Positions 16,456-24,769 of a DNA stretch of 30,426 bases are shown here, piece after piece. The stretch is taken from contig SFJA01000018.1 in assembly GCA_004556005.1 (NCBI GenBank), positions 1 through 30,426 on the forward strand, read 5' to 3'. The notes below the pieces were generated by a model. It did not search any database. It was not told where the DNA came from and was given only the letters and a program-made list of their open reading frames with translations. This stretch comes from Bacteroidales bacterium (GTDB lineage Bacteria > Bacteroidota > Bacteroidia > Bacteroidales > UBA932). Position 1 is the first letter of the stretch; the number at the start of each line of letters is the position of its first letter. A program made the translations under genes and the position numbers.

Positions 16456-18471
16456 ATGGCTAAACAATCTACCATCATCAGAAACTGGCCAAAATACCTC
16501 CTCCAGTGGGGAGTGCTCATAGCCATCATAGTATGCGTGGCAGGCCTTGTTAAAAGCGACCAGCCGGTTGACCCAGAAGCATATTGCCCTATGGGCGGCA
16601 TCCAGGCTTTCGCCACCTGGCTTGCAAACGGCTCTCTGCCTTGCTCGATGAGCTCGATGCAGATTTTTATGGGGCTCGCCCTGCTTGTGGGTGTCATCCT
16701 GTTCAGCAAGCTGTTCTGCGGTCTGGTCTGCCCTCTCGGCACGGTGGAAGACCTGCTTATCAAACTGCGCAACGCGCTGCACATCAAGAGCATAAAGATT
16801 CGCAGCCTTTCCGTTGCCGACCGCATTCTCAGGGTGTTCAAATACCTGCTTGCTTTCTGGATTTTCTATATGACCATAGGTGCAAGCGAACTCTTCTGCA
16901 AGAACCTTGACCCTTACTATGCCGTTGCAACAGGATTCAAGGGAGAGATAACCCTCTGGATGTCAATATGCACGCTTACCCTCCTCATACTCGGAGGCCT
17001 GCTCATTGACAGGTTCTGGTGCCGTTACATCTGCCCGCTTGGAGCTATTTCCAACTCATTCAAGTTCTGGCTCTGGACAGGCGTGCTTTTCCTCTCATAC
17101 TATCTTCTCAATCTGGCTCTTGCAGGACTTGGAATCCAGATTCCGTGGTGGGCGCTTCTGGCAGCATTCTGCCTTCTGGGCTACTTGCTCGAGATTCTGC
17201 ACAGCAAGCCTAAACTCCAGCTGCTCTATATGATGAAGGACAACAACAGCTGCACGCACTGCGGCGTGTGCTCCAAGAAATGTCCTTACAACATCGATAT
17301 CAATTCTTTCGAGAACGGTCGCATCAACTCCGTTGACTGTACGCTCTGCGGCGAATGTGCTGCAGCCTGCAACAGGAACGCCCTTGCCATAGGAGCCGTC
17401 AAATCCCGCGGGCACAAATGGATGAACTACCTGCCTCTCGTGATTACAGTCGTGCTTTTCGCAGTCGGAGTGCATTTTGGAAGGAACAGCGAGATTCCTA
17501 CAATCAACGAAACCTGGGGCGATGCTCCGGAGCAGCTCGAAACTACGCTTGTGGAAGGTCTTAGGTCTGTAAAATGCTACGGAAGTTCAATGGCATTCAA
17601 GGCCAAGCTCGAAAAGATTCCTGGAATCTACGGTGTCAAGACCTATGTCAACCACCACAGGGCAGCCATCAGCTACGACCCTGCCGTAACCAATCCTGAC
17701 AAGATACGCGAGGCTATATACGTTCCGTCCACCTTCAGGGTGGCAAGTCCGGACAAGAATTCGGCCTCGAGCGTGAAATACGTCACCATACGCACTGAGA
17801 ACATGTATGACAAGATGGACCTAAACTATCTCGGAATGCAGATGCGCCTGAGCGGAAAGAAGGTTTACGGACTTGAAAGCGAGTTTGCCTGCCCTCTGAT
17901 TGTTAGAGTATATATGGCTGAAGATGAAACTCTTACGGACGAAGAACACAATACTCCGGAGGCCTGGTTCAAGGATGTCGTGGAAATGAAGCAGCTCGAG
18001 ATGCCTCAGCACGGCGGCGGAACAAAGACCATTGACGTGGACTACAAGTTCATACGCCTCGAAGAAGGCGAGGGTCATATAGGGATGGAAGACTACATAC
18101 GCAAGATGTTCACTCCGTTCCGTGCAAAGTATGCAAAGAGAGTTGCCGAGTACGAAGGCAAGAAACAGTACATATACGAAATAGCTGACCAGAATTATGA
18201 AAAGCCTATATATCTGCGCAATGCACCATTCCTCAGCAACCATCTTTCACGCGAGGAAGGCATCATCGGCGTGGCAATAGAGCTTAACTCGGACCTGGTA
18301 CCTGCAATTCGCATACGTTATGCCGAGCCGATGACATCAGACAGGATCTGGGAACTCATCAATATGGAAACCTGGAACATCAAGTATGCAGAGGACGACA
18401 TTCGACAAGTTCCGGCAAAGATTCAGTTCAGCACTCCGGGCGTAGTATTGGAAGCAATCAACGAAGAGTAG
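16456..18471 (+). CDS. Membrane polyferredoxin (NapH/NosR-like) with HMA-like domain
   Basis: This is a 671-residue inner-membrane protein. About six helices lie between residues 15 and 260, with the NapH/NosR-type motifs CPMGG, CGLVCPLGT and CRYICPLGA. Two 4Fe-4S motifs follow, CTHCGVCSKKCPYN and CTLCGECAAACNRN, then one more helix. Next comes a domain of about 65 residues (roughly 362-430) resembling a heavy-metal-associated fold, but with a single Cys374 (VKCYGSS) where metal-binding HMA domains have CxxC. The last 240 residues are soluble and unrecognised. The family passes electrons across or along the membrane; with an M16 protease and TonB receptor it could reduce a metal or cofactor taken from an imported protein (inference). 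It is 3 bases after the protease gene. Confidence 0.8.
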   Translation: MAKQSTIIRNWPKYLLQWGVLIAIIVCVAGLVKSDQPVDPEAYCPMGGIQAFATWLANGSLPCSMSSMQIFMGLALLVGVILFSKLFCGLVCPLGTVEDLLIKLRNALHIKSIKIRSLSVADRILRVFKYLLAFWIFYMTIGASELFCKNLDPYYAVATGFKGEITLWMSICTLTLLILGGLLIDRFWCRYICPLGAISNSFKFWLWTGVLFLSYYLLNLALAGLGIQIPWWALLAAFCLLGYLLEILHSKPKLQLLYMMKDNNSCTHCGVCSKKCPYNIDINSFENGRINSVDCTLCGECAAACNRNALAIGAVKSRGHKWMNYLPLVITVVLFAVGVHFGRNSEIPTINETWGDAPEQLETTLVEGLRSVKCYGSSMAFKAKLEKIPGIYGVKTYVNHHRAAISYDPAVTNPDKIREAIYVPSTFRVASPDKNSASSVKYVTIRTENMYDKMDLNYLGMQMRLSGKKVYGLESEFACPLIVRVYMAEDETLTDEEHNTPEAWFKDVVEMKQLEMPQHGGGTKTIDVDYKFIRLEEGEGHIGMEDYIRKMFTPFRAKYAKRVAEYEGKKQYIYEIADQNYEKPIYLRNAPFLSNHLSREEGIIGVAIELNSDLVPAIRIRYAEPMTSDRIWELINMETWNIKYAEDDIRQVPAKIQFSTPGVVLEAINEE

Positions 18472-18478
18472 AGCGGAT

Positions 18479-20671
18479 ATGAAGAAGCTTATTTTGACTT
18501 TTGCAGCGCTTGCGGTCTGCACCGGAGCATTTGCAGACGAGGGAATGTGGTGCATAAACGCCATAAACTCCGCTCTGGAAAAGAATATGCGGGCAAGGGG
18601 GCTCAAGCTCAAGGCCAGGCAGATATACGATGCGGACGCACCGGGTGCCCAGCTGTCCGATGCCGTGGTTTCGCTGGACTTCGGATGCACCGGAAGTATC
18701 ATTTCAGCCGAGGGCCTGCTGATCACCAACCACCACTGCGCATACTCGGACATTCATTCGCTCTGCACCGAGCAGAACAACTATCTGGAAGACGGTTTCT
18801 ATGCGCGCAGCGAAGCCGAAGAGATTCATATCAAAGGCAAGGGTGCTTATTTCCTCAAGCAGGTACTCGACGTTACCGATGAGGTAAACAATCTGCGTGA
18901 CAGTCTCGTCGCCGCAGGAAAGCCGGCAGGAGGCAGGAGGATAAGCTCCCTTATGGAAAAGGCTTACAGTCGCAATGGACTGGAAGCGGGGCTTTACTCA
19001 ATGTGGTCAGGGTCAAAGTATTACATCGCCCTGTACAAAGTTTACAAGGACGTGAGACTGGTTGCCGCGCCTCCTGTATGCGTGGCCGCATTCGGTGCCG
19101 ACATTGACAACTGGGAGTGGCCGCAGCACAAGTGCGACTTTGCAGTTTACCGCGTGTACTGCGCCCCGGACGGAGAGCCGGCGGAGTATTCGCCCTTTAA
19201 CGTGCCTCTCGAGTCGGAAGGACAGCTGAAGGTTTCGCGCAAGGGCTACAAATGCGGTGACTATGCGATGGTAATCGGTTATCCCGGAAGGACCAACCGT
19301 TACTCTTCCAGCGCCAAGAATCGCCTTGACCAGACGGTGAAGAATCCTATAGCCAACAAGTTGCGCGGACAGCAGATGTCCATCATCACAGAGTGGATGG
19401 AGGCCGACCCGGCCGTCAGGCTCAAGTATGCAAACTATTTCTTCAGCCTGAGCAACGTGCAGGAACTCTACAGCGGTGAAGTAGAATGTATCGACCGCTT
19501 CCGCGTGATTGAGACCAAGCAAGAGCAGGAGAAGGAGTTGCAGGAGTGGATTGAGCGCAGCGGCAAGGCCGACAAGGACCTGCTCAAGCGTCTGGACAAG
19601 ACGTACCAGGCCGTTGTCGATGCCCAGCGCAACACCTGCTATTACCGCGAGACTCTCATTCGCGGAACGCGTATGGGGCGCATAGTCAATGCGATAAACA
19701 ATCTCAAGACCGACGTGATGCAGAAGCGCGGAATACGCACCAAACGCGGAAACGACCCTGGTGACGTCGAGGCGCAGGAACAGTGCTACAACTGCTACAC
19801 CTTCGTAGGAAAGGACTTTGACAATCTCGGTGAAAAGTTGGACAAGGAATACTCCCAGATAGACCTCAGGGTCGAAAAGGACCTTTTCAGCTATGCGGTA
19901 AAAGAATACTACAGCAACGTTGACAGGAAGTTCTGGGGACAGTACCAGACCACGCTCGCCGACAGTTACGGAACGGACAAGTCCGGCTGCGAAGCCATCG
20001 CGGGGCATATTTGGGATGGCAGTTTCCTCACCGACACCGCCCGCAAGGACAGCTTCCTTTCGGAAGAACACAGTTTGTGCGAAATGTGCTCCGACCCTCT
20101 CGTGCGCTTTTTCAAGGATGTGCAGATCTTAAGCTTCAACCAGGCTATCAGCGATGCGGAAGGAGACGAGAATCTGCTGAATCTCGACAAGGAATACACC
20201 AGGGCTCTCTACAATATGCGAAATGACAGGGGCGTACTGCAATATCCGGACGCAAACTCCTCAATGAGACTCACTTACGGAACCATCGGACCTCTTGACT
20301 CAAAGGATGCCGTAAGATGCTCGCACCAGACCACGGTAAAGGGAATATTGGAAAAATACCGGCCGGCCATCTACGACTTCAGCCTCAAGGAGCCGCTTCC
20401 AGGCCTGTATGCCGGCATAGAGTCCATGCCGGTTGACTTTATCTGCGACTGCGACATCACAGGAGGAAATTCCGGCAGCCCTGTAATGAACGCGCGCGGC
20501 GAACTCATTGGACTTGCCTTTGACGGCAACAAGGAGTCACTCGCCGGAGACGTTTACTACACTCCGGGATACAACAAATGCGTATGCGTTGACATACGCT
20601 TTGTCCTGTGGATTATGGAGCACTATATGGGCGCAGACAGGCTGCTCTCCGAGATAAATTTCGCGGACTAG
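18479..20671 (+). CDS. S46 family dipeptidyl-peptidase, DPP7-like
   Basis: This 730-residue periplasmic serine peptidase has a signal peptide (MKKLILTFAALAVCTGAFA). The S46 triad is visible: His85 or His86 in TNHHCAY, Asp220 in WPQHKCDF and Ser665 in GGNSGSP. Residue +18 from the Ser is Gly683 (LAFDGN). In Porphyromonas enzymes Gly at this position marks DPP7 (hydrophobic P1), whereas Arg marks DPP11 (acidic P1), so DPP7-like specificity is inferred. It removes dipeptides from oligopeptide N-termini, feeding dipeptides to asaccharolytic or proteolytic metabolism. It lies 7 bases after the polyferredoxin gene and so appears to end the operon. It could finish digestion of peptides made by the M16 enzyme. 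A stem-loop starts at its stop codon. Confidence 0.9.
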   Translation: MKKLILTFAALAVCTGAFADEGMWCINAINSALEKNMRARGLKLKARQIYDADAPGAQLSDAVVSLDFGCTGSIISAEGLLITNHHCAYSDIHSLCTEQNNYLEDGFYARSEAEEIHIKGKGAYFLKQVLDVTDEVNNLRDSLVAAGKPAGGRRISSLMEKAYSRNGLEAGLYSMWSGSKYYIALYKVYKDVRLVAAPPVCVAAFGADIDNWEWPQHKCDFAVYRVYCAPDGEPAEYSPFNVPLESEGQLKVSRKGYKCGDYAMVIGYPGRTNRYSSSAKNRLDQTVKNPIANKLRGQQMSIITEWMEADPAVRLKYANYFFSLSNVQELYSGEVECIDRFRVIETKQEQEKELQEWIERSGKADKDLLKRLDKTYQAVVDAQRNTCYYRETLIRGTRMGRIVNAINNLKTDVMQKRGIRTKRGNDPGDVEAQEQCYNCYTFVGKDFDNLGEKLDKEYSQIDLRVEKDLFSYAVKEYYSNVDRKFWGQYQTTLADSYGTDKSGCEAIAGHIWDGSFLTDTARKDSFLSEEHSLCEMCSDPLVRFFKDVQILSFNQAISDAEGDENLLNLDKEYTRALYNMRNDRGVLQYPDANSSMRLTYGTIGPLDSKDAVRCSHQTTVKGILEKYRPAIYDFSLKEPLPGLYAGIESMPVDFICDCDITGGNSGSPVMNARGELIGLAFDGNKESLAGDVYYTPGYNKCVCVDIRFVLWIMEHYMGADRLLSEINFAD

Positions 20672-20695
20672 CCCACTCCTTTCGCGGAAGGGCTA
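20669..20695. terminator. Hairpin between convergent genes
   Basis: TAGCCC (20669-20674, including the S46 stop codon) pairs with GGGCTA (20690-20695), with an additional CCTT/AAGG pairing inside. It lies between the convergent S46 and TonB-receptor stops. No clear T-tract follows, so termination is plausible but not secure. Confidence 0.35.
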
Positions 20696-20698
20696 CAA

Positions 20699-22663
20699 CT
20701 ACTGCTTAGGCTGTAGCGTCACCACTACTCCCACATTTACCCAGCACCCGGGCATTGTCAGACCTCCGAAGTCGCAATACCGGGTGTTGCTTATGTTTGT
20801 GGCATCCAGATAATAACGGACGCTGCCCCTCTCATACGCAAGCCTGAGGTCAAGCAGGCAGTAAGGTTCAAAATCCACTTTTCGGGTCAGCATGGCCCCG
20901 CTTTCGTCACGGAGCAGATTGCCTTCGTCATCCCTCAGGTAATCATTGTAGCTGCCAAAACGGTCATAGAAGGTACATATTGCCGAGAGAGTGCAAGCGC
21001 GGAAAAGCATTGCAGTTGCGCTCAGGCTTGCCTTGTGCTTCATATAGTCAAGAGCCGAGCTCAGAGGCAGGTCGCTCAGCAACTCTGCGCCCGCATAGCC
21101 GTATGAGAGTTTAAGTTCACGCAGCAGACCCTCTGCCGAACGGTATGCCGCATCCGCCTCAACTCCGTAATTGTGCATACGGCTTATCTGTTCCGAATGC
21201 CATACGCTGGTGTATTGTTTCTCTCCGACCGTGAGGTGGTCCCTCCAAACCCAGGCAATCCTGTCGCGGGTATCGCGGAAATAGCCGTGCAATCCCGCAG
21301 CGAAGCCTCCCCTGCCGTAACTTATGTCAAGATTGTAATTGAGAGCCTTTTCCGGCACGAGATCAAGATTGTTTACCTGAGCCGCAGAGGTATAATAAAG
21401 ATCAGTAAAGGTCGGCAAACGCGATGACTGCCCAGACTGCGCCTCGATCAGCAGCCCCTCCAAAGGCCTGTAATCGAGCACGATGCTCCACAATGCGCTG
21501 TTTCCGTAAGGAGTAATCGACAGTCCGCCCATTGCATCTGCACCGAAACGCTTCCAGTTCTTGCTGTGGCTGAGGTAGATATTGGAAACCGAACGTGAAT
21601 CTTCCCTCTTCCAGCATCCGCCAGGGCCAAGCGGCTCGTCAATCGGCTTTCCGAGATTGGAGGAAAAGATATGGTTGTAGCTGTAGTCCGCTCCAAATAC
21701 GCTGTGGCCCGCAGCCCAGTCCAGACTCGCCTTGAACTCTGCACCGGCATTGTCGGTATTATGGTTATTGGAAGGCGTCCCGCGAGTCCACTCGTAACGG
21801 TCATAATTCTTTCTGTATGAGGCATTTGCACTCAACCCGAAAGAACCCAGGCTGCGCGTGTAGCGAAGCGAAGCCAGATAGGTGCGAGTCGCCTCATACT
21901 GGTCAGGATTGTAGGCGGCATAGAATCCGTTCGAGCCGAATGCGCGTGACTGCGCACCAGCCTGGAAGTCGAAATAGCCTGCGCGGGCATTGTTCCACTC
22001 CGCACGCAGGTAAGCATTGTAATTTCGGCAGTCGGTATTGTGCCGGTAGCCGTCGCTGTTGCGGAAAGAAAGCGCCGCGTAAACGCTGCCGTCCCCCTGC
22101 GTGCGCGCACCGCTGACGCTGCCGTAGTGGTAGCCGAACTGGCCTGCAGACAGTTCCGTACGCAGGTAGTTCGGAACAATTCCCCTGACCGCAAGGTTTA
22201 CCGCTCCGCTCAATGCCCCCGTTCCGGGAACGTCCCTGACCAGCGAAACGGAGGACACCGACTCGATGTCAACGGGCAGGGAATGGCTCTGGTGGCCGGT
22301 TCTGGCGTCGGTAAAATTGATTCCGTTAAGCATAACCATAGTCTGGTCGGCAGAACCTCCGCGTATGGAAATGTCCGCCTGGGAGCTCTTGCCGCCCCTC
22401 TCGCGCAGGTCAACCGCAGGGAGCGTACGCAGCGCTGCCTCGAAACTCTGCACTGGCGTTGCCATCCCGAATTTGCGGTCATAGACGGTTATCAGGTTGA
22501 GAGCTCCCCTTACCGGAGAAGGCCGGCTTGCGCTCAGCAGGCTCTCGTCAAGTTCGTAACGGTAAACGGTATCCGCATCGATGAGAATACTGTCCTTAGG
22601 ATTCACGGCCGTTGATGCTGCGACCGTCAGGATAGAAAGCATTAGTCCGATCATAGTACACAT
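20699..22663 (-). CDS. Small TonB-dependent receptor, BtuB-like
   Basis: This is a 654-residue outer-membrane receptor without the carboxypeptidase-like extension. The ATG at 22663 gives a signal peptide (MCTMIGLMLSILTVAASTA); a second ATG at 22654 is equally possible. Reading further upstream would overlap the divergent gene. The plug contains ISIRGGSADQTMVMLNGINF and ARTGHQSHSLPVDIESVSSV, a pattern seen in BtuB-type cobalamin or small-molecule receptors. The barrel follows to the C-terminus. The gap upstream is only 84 bases and holds no cobalamin riboswitch, so B12 is not supported as ligand. It is divergent from the steroid-reductase cluster and convergent with the S46 gene. Import of steroids or bile acids is conceivable from context only. 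Confidence 0.82.
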   Translation of the reverse strand: MCTMIGLMLSILTVAASTAVNPKDSILIDADTVYRYELDESLLSASRPSPVRGALNLITVYDRKFGMATPVQSFEAALRTLPAVDLRERGGKSSQADISIRGGSADQTMVMLNGINFTDARTGHQSHSLPVDIESVSSVSLVRDVPGTGALSGAVNLAVRGIVPNYLRTELSAGQFGYHYGSVSGARTQGDGSVYAALSFRNSDGYRHNTDCRNYNAYLRAEWNNARAGYFDFQAGAQSRAFGSNGFYAAYNPDQYEATRTYLASLRYTRSLGSFGLSANASYRKNYDRYEWTRGTPSNNHNTDNAGAEFKASLDWAAGHSVFGADYSYNHIFSSNLGKPIDEPLGPGGCWKREDSRSVSNIYLSHSKNWKRFGADAMGGLSITPYGNSALWSIVLDYRPLEGLLIEAQSGQSSRLPTFTDLYYTSAAQVNNLDLVPEKALNYNLDISYGRGGFAAGLHGYFRDTRDRIAWVWRDHLTVGEKQYTSVWHSEQISRMHNYGVEADAAYRSAEGLLRELKLSYGYAGAELLSDLPLSSALDYMKHKASLSATAMLFRACTLSAICTFYDRFGSYNDYLRDDEGNLLRDESGAMLTRKVDFEPYCLLDLRLAYERGSVRYYLDATNISNTRYCDFGGLTMPGCWVNVGVVVTLQPKQ

Positions 22664-22713
22664 ACAATTGCCTCTGGCGTGAAAACCAGAATCGCCGAGG
22701 GCAAAAACCAAGA

Positions 22714-22721
22714 CAAAGTTA
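22714..22721 (-). promoter_or_regulatory. -7 box for the small TonB receptor
   Basis: On the minus strand this reads TAACTTTG, a full match to TAnnTTTG, 51 bases before the receptor ATG. No TTG lies at the expected -33 distance. Confidence 0.45.
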
Positions 22722-22732
22722 TAAAAAATTGC

Positions 22733-22740
22733 TATATTAG
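22733..22740 (+). promoter_or_regulatory. Weak -7-like box before the steroid reductase cluster
   Basis: TATATTAG matches TAnnTTTG except for one base and ends 8 bases before the ATG at 22748, which would leave almost no leader. No -33 element is visible. The promoter of the cluster is therefore uncertain. Confidence 0.25.
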
Positions 22741-22747
22741 CGGAATT

Positions 22748-23521
22748 ATGGAATTTTCGCAGCATAGCTTCAATGTTTTTCTTATAGTGATGAGTGCCGT
22801 TGCGCTCGTGGTGTTTGTCGCGTTGTATTTTGTCGATGCAGGCTATGGCAAATTCTACAACAAGCGCTGGGGTCCCGCCATCAGCAACAAGACGGGGTGG
22901 ATAATAATGGAATCTCCTGTGTTCATCGCTATGCTCGTGCTGTGGCTGATGAGCGACCGCAGAACTGATATCTGCCGAGTTATCTTCCTGATGCTGTTTG
23001 AGTTGCATTACTTTCAGCGTTCATTCATCTTCCCCTTCCTGATAAGCGGAAAGAACAAGATGCCTCTCGCAATCATACTGATGGGAGCAACTTTCAACAC
23101 CCTCAACGCGCTGATGCAGGGAGGATGGTTCTTCTACCTGTCGCCGGATGGGATGTACCCGGTTTCCTGGCTCGCAGACCCGCGATTCATTGCCGGAACC
23201 ATGCTGTTCCTTGTCGGAATGTACGTCAACATCCAATCCGACAGCATCATACGCCATCTGCGCAAGCCGGGCGACACTGCCCACTACCTTCCTAAAGGCG
23301 GAATGTTCCGCTATGTCAGCTCAGCCAACTACTTCGGCGAACTGCTCGAGTGGATAGGATTCGCCATACTCACCTGGTCTGCCTCCGGAGCGGTATTTGT
23401 CCTCTGGACCTTCGCCAACCTCTGCCCGCGAGCCGCACGCATATACGAGCGGTACAAGAAAGAATTCGCCGACCAGTTCGATACCAAACGCATAAAGAGA
23501 CTGATACCTTTCATTTACTAG
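22748..23521 (+). CDS. Steroid 5-alpha-reductase (SRD5A-like, 3-oxo-5-alpha-steroid 4-dehydrogenase)
   Basis: This 257-residue multi-pass membrane enzyme closely resembles human SRD5A1/2 (about 255 residues). Human SRD5A2 catalytic Glu57 and Tyr91 correspond to Glu55 (MESP) and Tyr88 (HYFQRS). The NADPH/steroid region NIQSDSIIRHLRKPG parallels human NIHSDYILRQLRKPG. YVSSANYFGELLEWIGFA (Glu198) and the terminal LIPFIY mirror the human LIPFIF end. The start MEFSQHSF is the natural one; an upstream GTG at 22679 is not needed. The reaction is NADPH-dependent 5-alpha reduction of 3-oxo-delta4 steroids, giving the flat allo (A/B-trans) ring. It is followed after 3 bases by an old-yellow-enzyme reductase and then an SDR, the set reported for allo-bile-acid formation in gut Bacteroidales. 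Confidence 0.88.
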   Translation: MEFSQHSFNVFLIVMSAVALVVFVALYFVDAGYGKFYNKRWGPAISNKTGWIIMESPVFIAMLVLWLMSDRRTDICRVIFLMLFELHYFQRSFIFPFLISGKNKMPLAIILMGATFNTLNALMQGGWFFYLSPDGMYPVSWLADPRFIAGTMLFLVGMYVNIQSDSIIRHLRKPGDTAHYLPKGGMFRYVSSANYFGELLEWIGFAILTWSASGAVFVLWTFANLCPRAARIYERYKKEFADQFDTKRIKRLIPFIY

Positions 23522-23524
23522 CAA

Positions 23525-24769
23525 ATGGAATCAAAGATATTTACGCCCTGCAAGATAGGGCCTGTAACGCTGCGCAACCGAGTCATCCGCTCTGCAGCTT
23601 TTGAGAATATGGCATACAACAACAGTCCTTCTCAGGACCTGTTTGACTACCACACCGCCGTTGCGCGCGGAGGCGTAGGTATGACCACGATAGCCTATGC
23701 CGCCGTCAGCCGCAGCGGGCTCTCGTTCAACGGGCAGCTCTGGATGCGCAAGGAGATAGTCCCGGAACTTAAGAAGCTCACCGACGCCATACACGCCGAA
23801 GGCGCCAAGGCATCCATACAGCTCGGCCACTGCGGCAATATGACTCACCGCTCGACCTGCGGATGCACCCCTGTCGGGGCCTCCGGCGGACTGAACCTCT
23901 ACTCCCCTACCTTTGCCAGAGCTCTCAAGAAGGACCAGATCCTCTCCATAGTCGAGGACTTCGGAAACGCCGTGCAGCTCGCCCGCGAGGCAGGATTCGA
24001 CTGCGTCGAAATCCACGCCGGCCACGGCTACCTCATCAGCCAGTTCCTCTCCCCGTACACCAACAGGAGGAAGGACGAATTTGGCGGGAGCCTGGATAAT
24101 AGAATGCGCTTTATGCGCCTGGTAATCAACAAGGTAATGGAGGTTGCCGGAGACGATATGGGAGTCATCGTCAAGATGAACATGCACGACGGATTCAAAA
24201 GCGGAATGCAGGAGCCCGAGTGCCTCGAGGTGGCAAAGGAACTTCAGCGTCTGGGCGTTCACGCCCTCGTGCTCTCCGCGGGATTTGTCAGCAAGGCTCC
24301 TATGGAGGTGATGCGCGGGGCAATGCCCCTCAAGACCCTCGCCCACTATATGGACATGAAGAAATTCTGGTGGCTCAAGGCAGGTCTGGGCATTGCCGGA
24401 AGGAAGCTGATTCCGACCGTTCCGTACAAGGAGGCGTATTTCCTCGAAGATGCAAAGCGCTTCCGCGACCAGCTGAGCGTTCCTCTGATATATGTTGGCG
24501 GGATGGTGTCCAAAGAAGGAATGGAAAAGGTTCTGGACGAAGGCTTTGTTGCACTTCAAGTTGCAAGGGCGCTTGTCCACGATACGGATTTTGTCAACAA
24601 GATCAGGAGCGGCGAGTGCGAGCGCAGCGGCTGCGGACACTCCAACTACTGCATAGGACGTATGTACACCCTAGAAATGAGGTGCCACCACTGCGTCGAG
24701 AATATGCCCGAAAAGCTTCGGAAGGAGGTTGACAATGCGGAAAAGGAAATTGAAAAATCCGTCAGATAA
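23525..24769 (+). CDS. Old-yellow-enzyme-type NADH:flavin oxidoreductase (5BR/BaiCD-like catalytic domain)
   Basis: This 414-residue FMN-binding TIM-barrel protein is of the 2,4-dienoyl-CoA reductase/BaiCD group. It shows NRVIRSAAFENMA, the substrate/FMN signature VEIHAGHGYLISQFLSPYTN and EFGGSLDNRMRF, and YVGGMVSKEGMEKVLDEG. The Fe-S segment at the C-terminus is altered: CGHSNYC (Cys370, Ser373, Cys376), then Cys387, plus Cys365 and Cys390. Ser373 sits where the family usually has a cluster Cys. The FAD/NAD(P) half of full-length BaiCD (about 640 residues) is absent. By neighbours it is the candidate 5-beta-reductase of the steroid cluster, or a delta-4/6 reductase or dehydrogenase. It starts 3 bases after the 5-alpha-reductase, and its TAA overlaps the next ATG. 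Confidence 0.85.
   Translation: MESKIFTPCKIGPVTLRNRVIRSAAFENMAYNNSPSQDLFDYHTAVARGGVGMTTIAYAAVSRSGLSFNGQLWMRKEIVPELKKLTDAIHAEGAKASIQLGHCGNMTHRSTCGCTPVGASGGLNLYSPTFARALKKDQILSIVEDFGNAVQLAREAGFDCVEIHAGHGYLISQFLSPYTNRRKDEFGGSLDNRMRFMRLVINKVMEVAGDDMGVIVKMNMHDGFKSGMQEPECLEVAKELQRLGVHALVLSAGFVSKAPMEVMRGAMPLKTLAHYMDMKKFWWLKAGLGIAGRKLIPTVPYKEAYFLEDAKRFRDQLSVPLIYVGGMVSKEGMEKVLDEGFVALQVARALVHDTDFVNKIRSGECERSGCGHSNYCIGRMYTLEMRCHHCVENMPEKLRKEVDNAEKEIEKSVR

Noticed and set aside
22664..22747. Cobalamin riboswitch before the BtuB-like receptor
   Set aside because: Only 84 bases separate the divergent starts, too short for the riboswitch, and no B12-box-like sequence was seen.
22664..23008. N-terminal extension of the small TonB receptor upstream of 22663
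   Set aside because: It would overlap the divergent 5-alpha-reductase gene and place the signal peptide internally.
23531..24640. Long minus-strand open frame opposite the OYE reductase
   Set aside because: It is antisense to a protein with full flavin-oxidoreductase signatures; no independent start signal or domain.
23525..24769. Full-length BaiCD (bile-acid 7-dehydroxylation) enzyme
   Set aside because: The FAD/NAD(P) domain is missing and no other bai genes are nearby, so a C5-reductase role fits the neighbours better.
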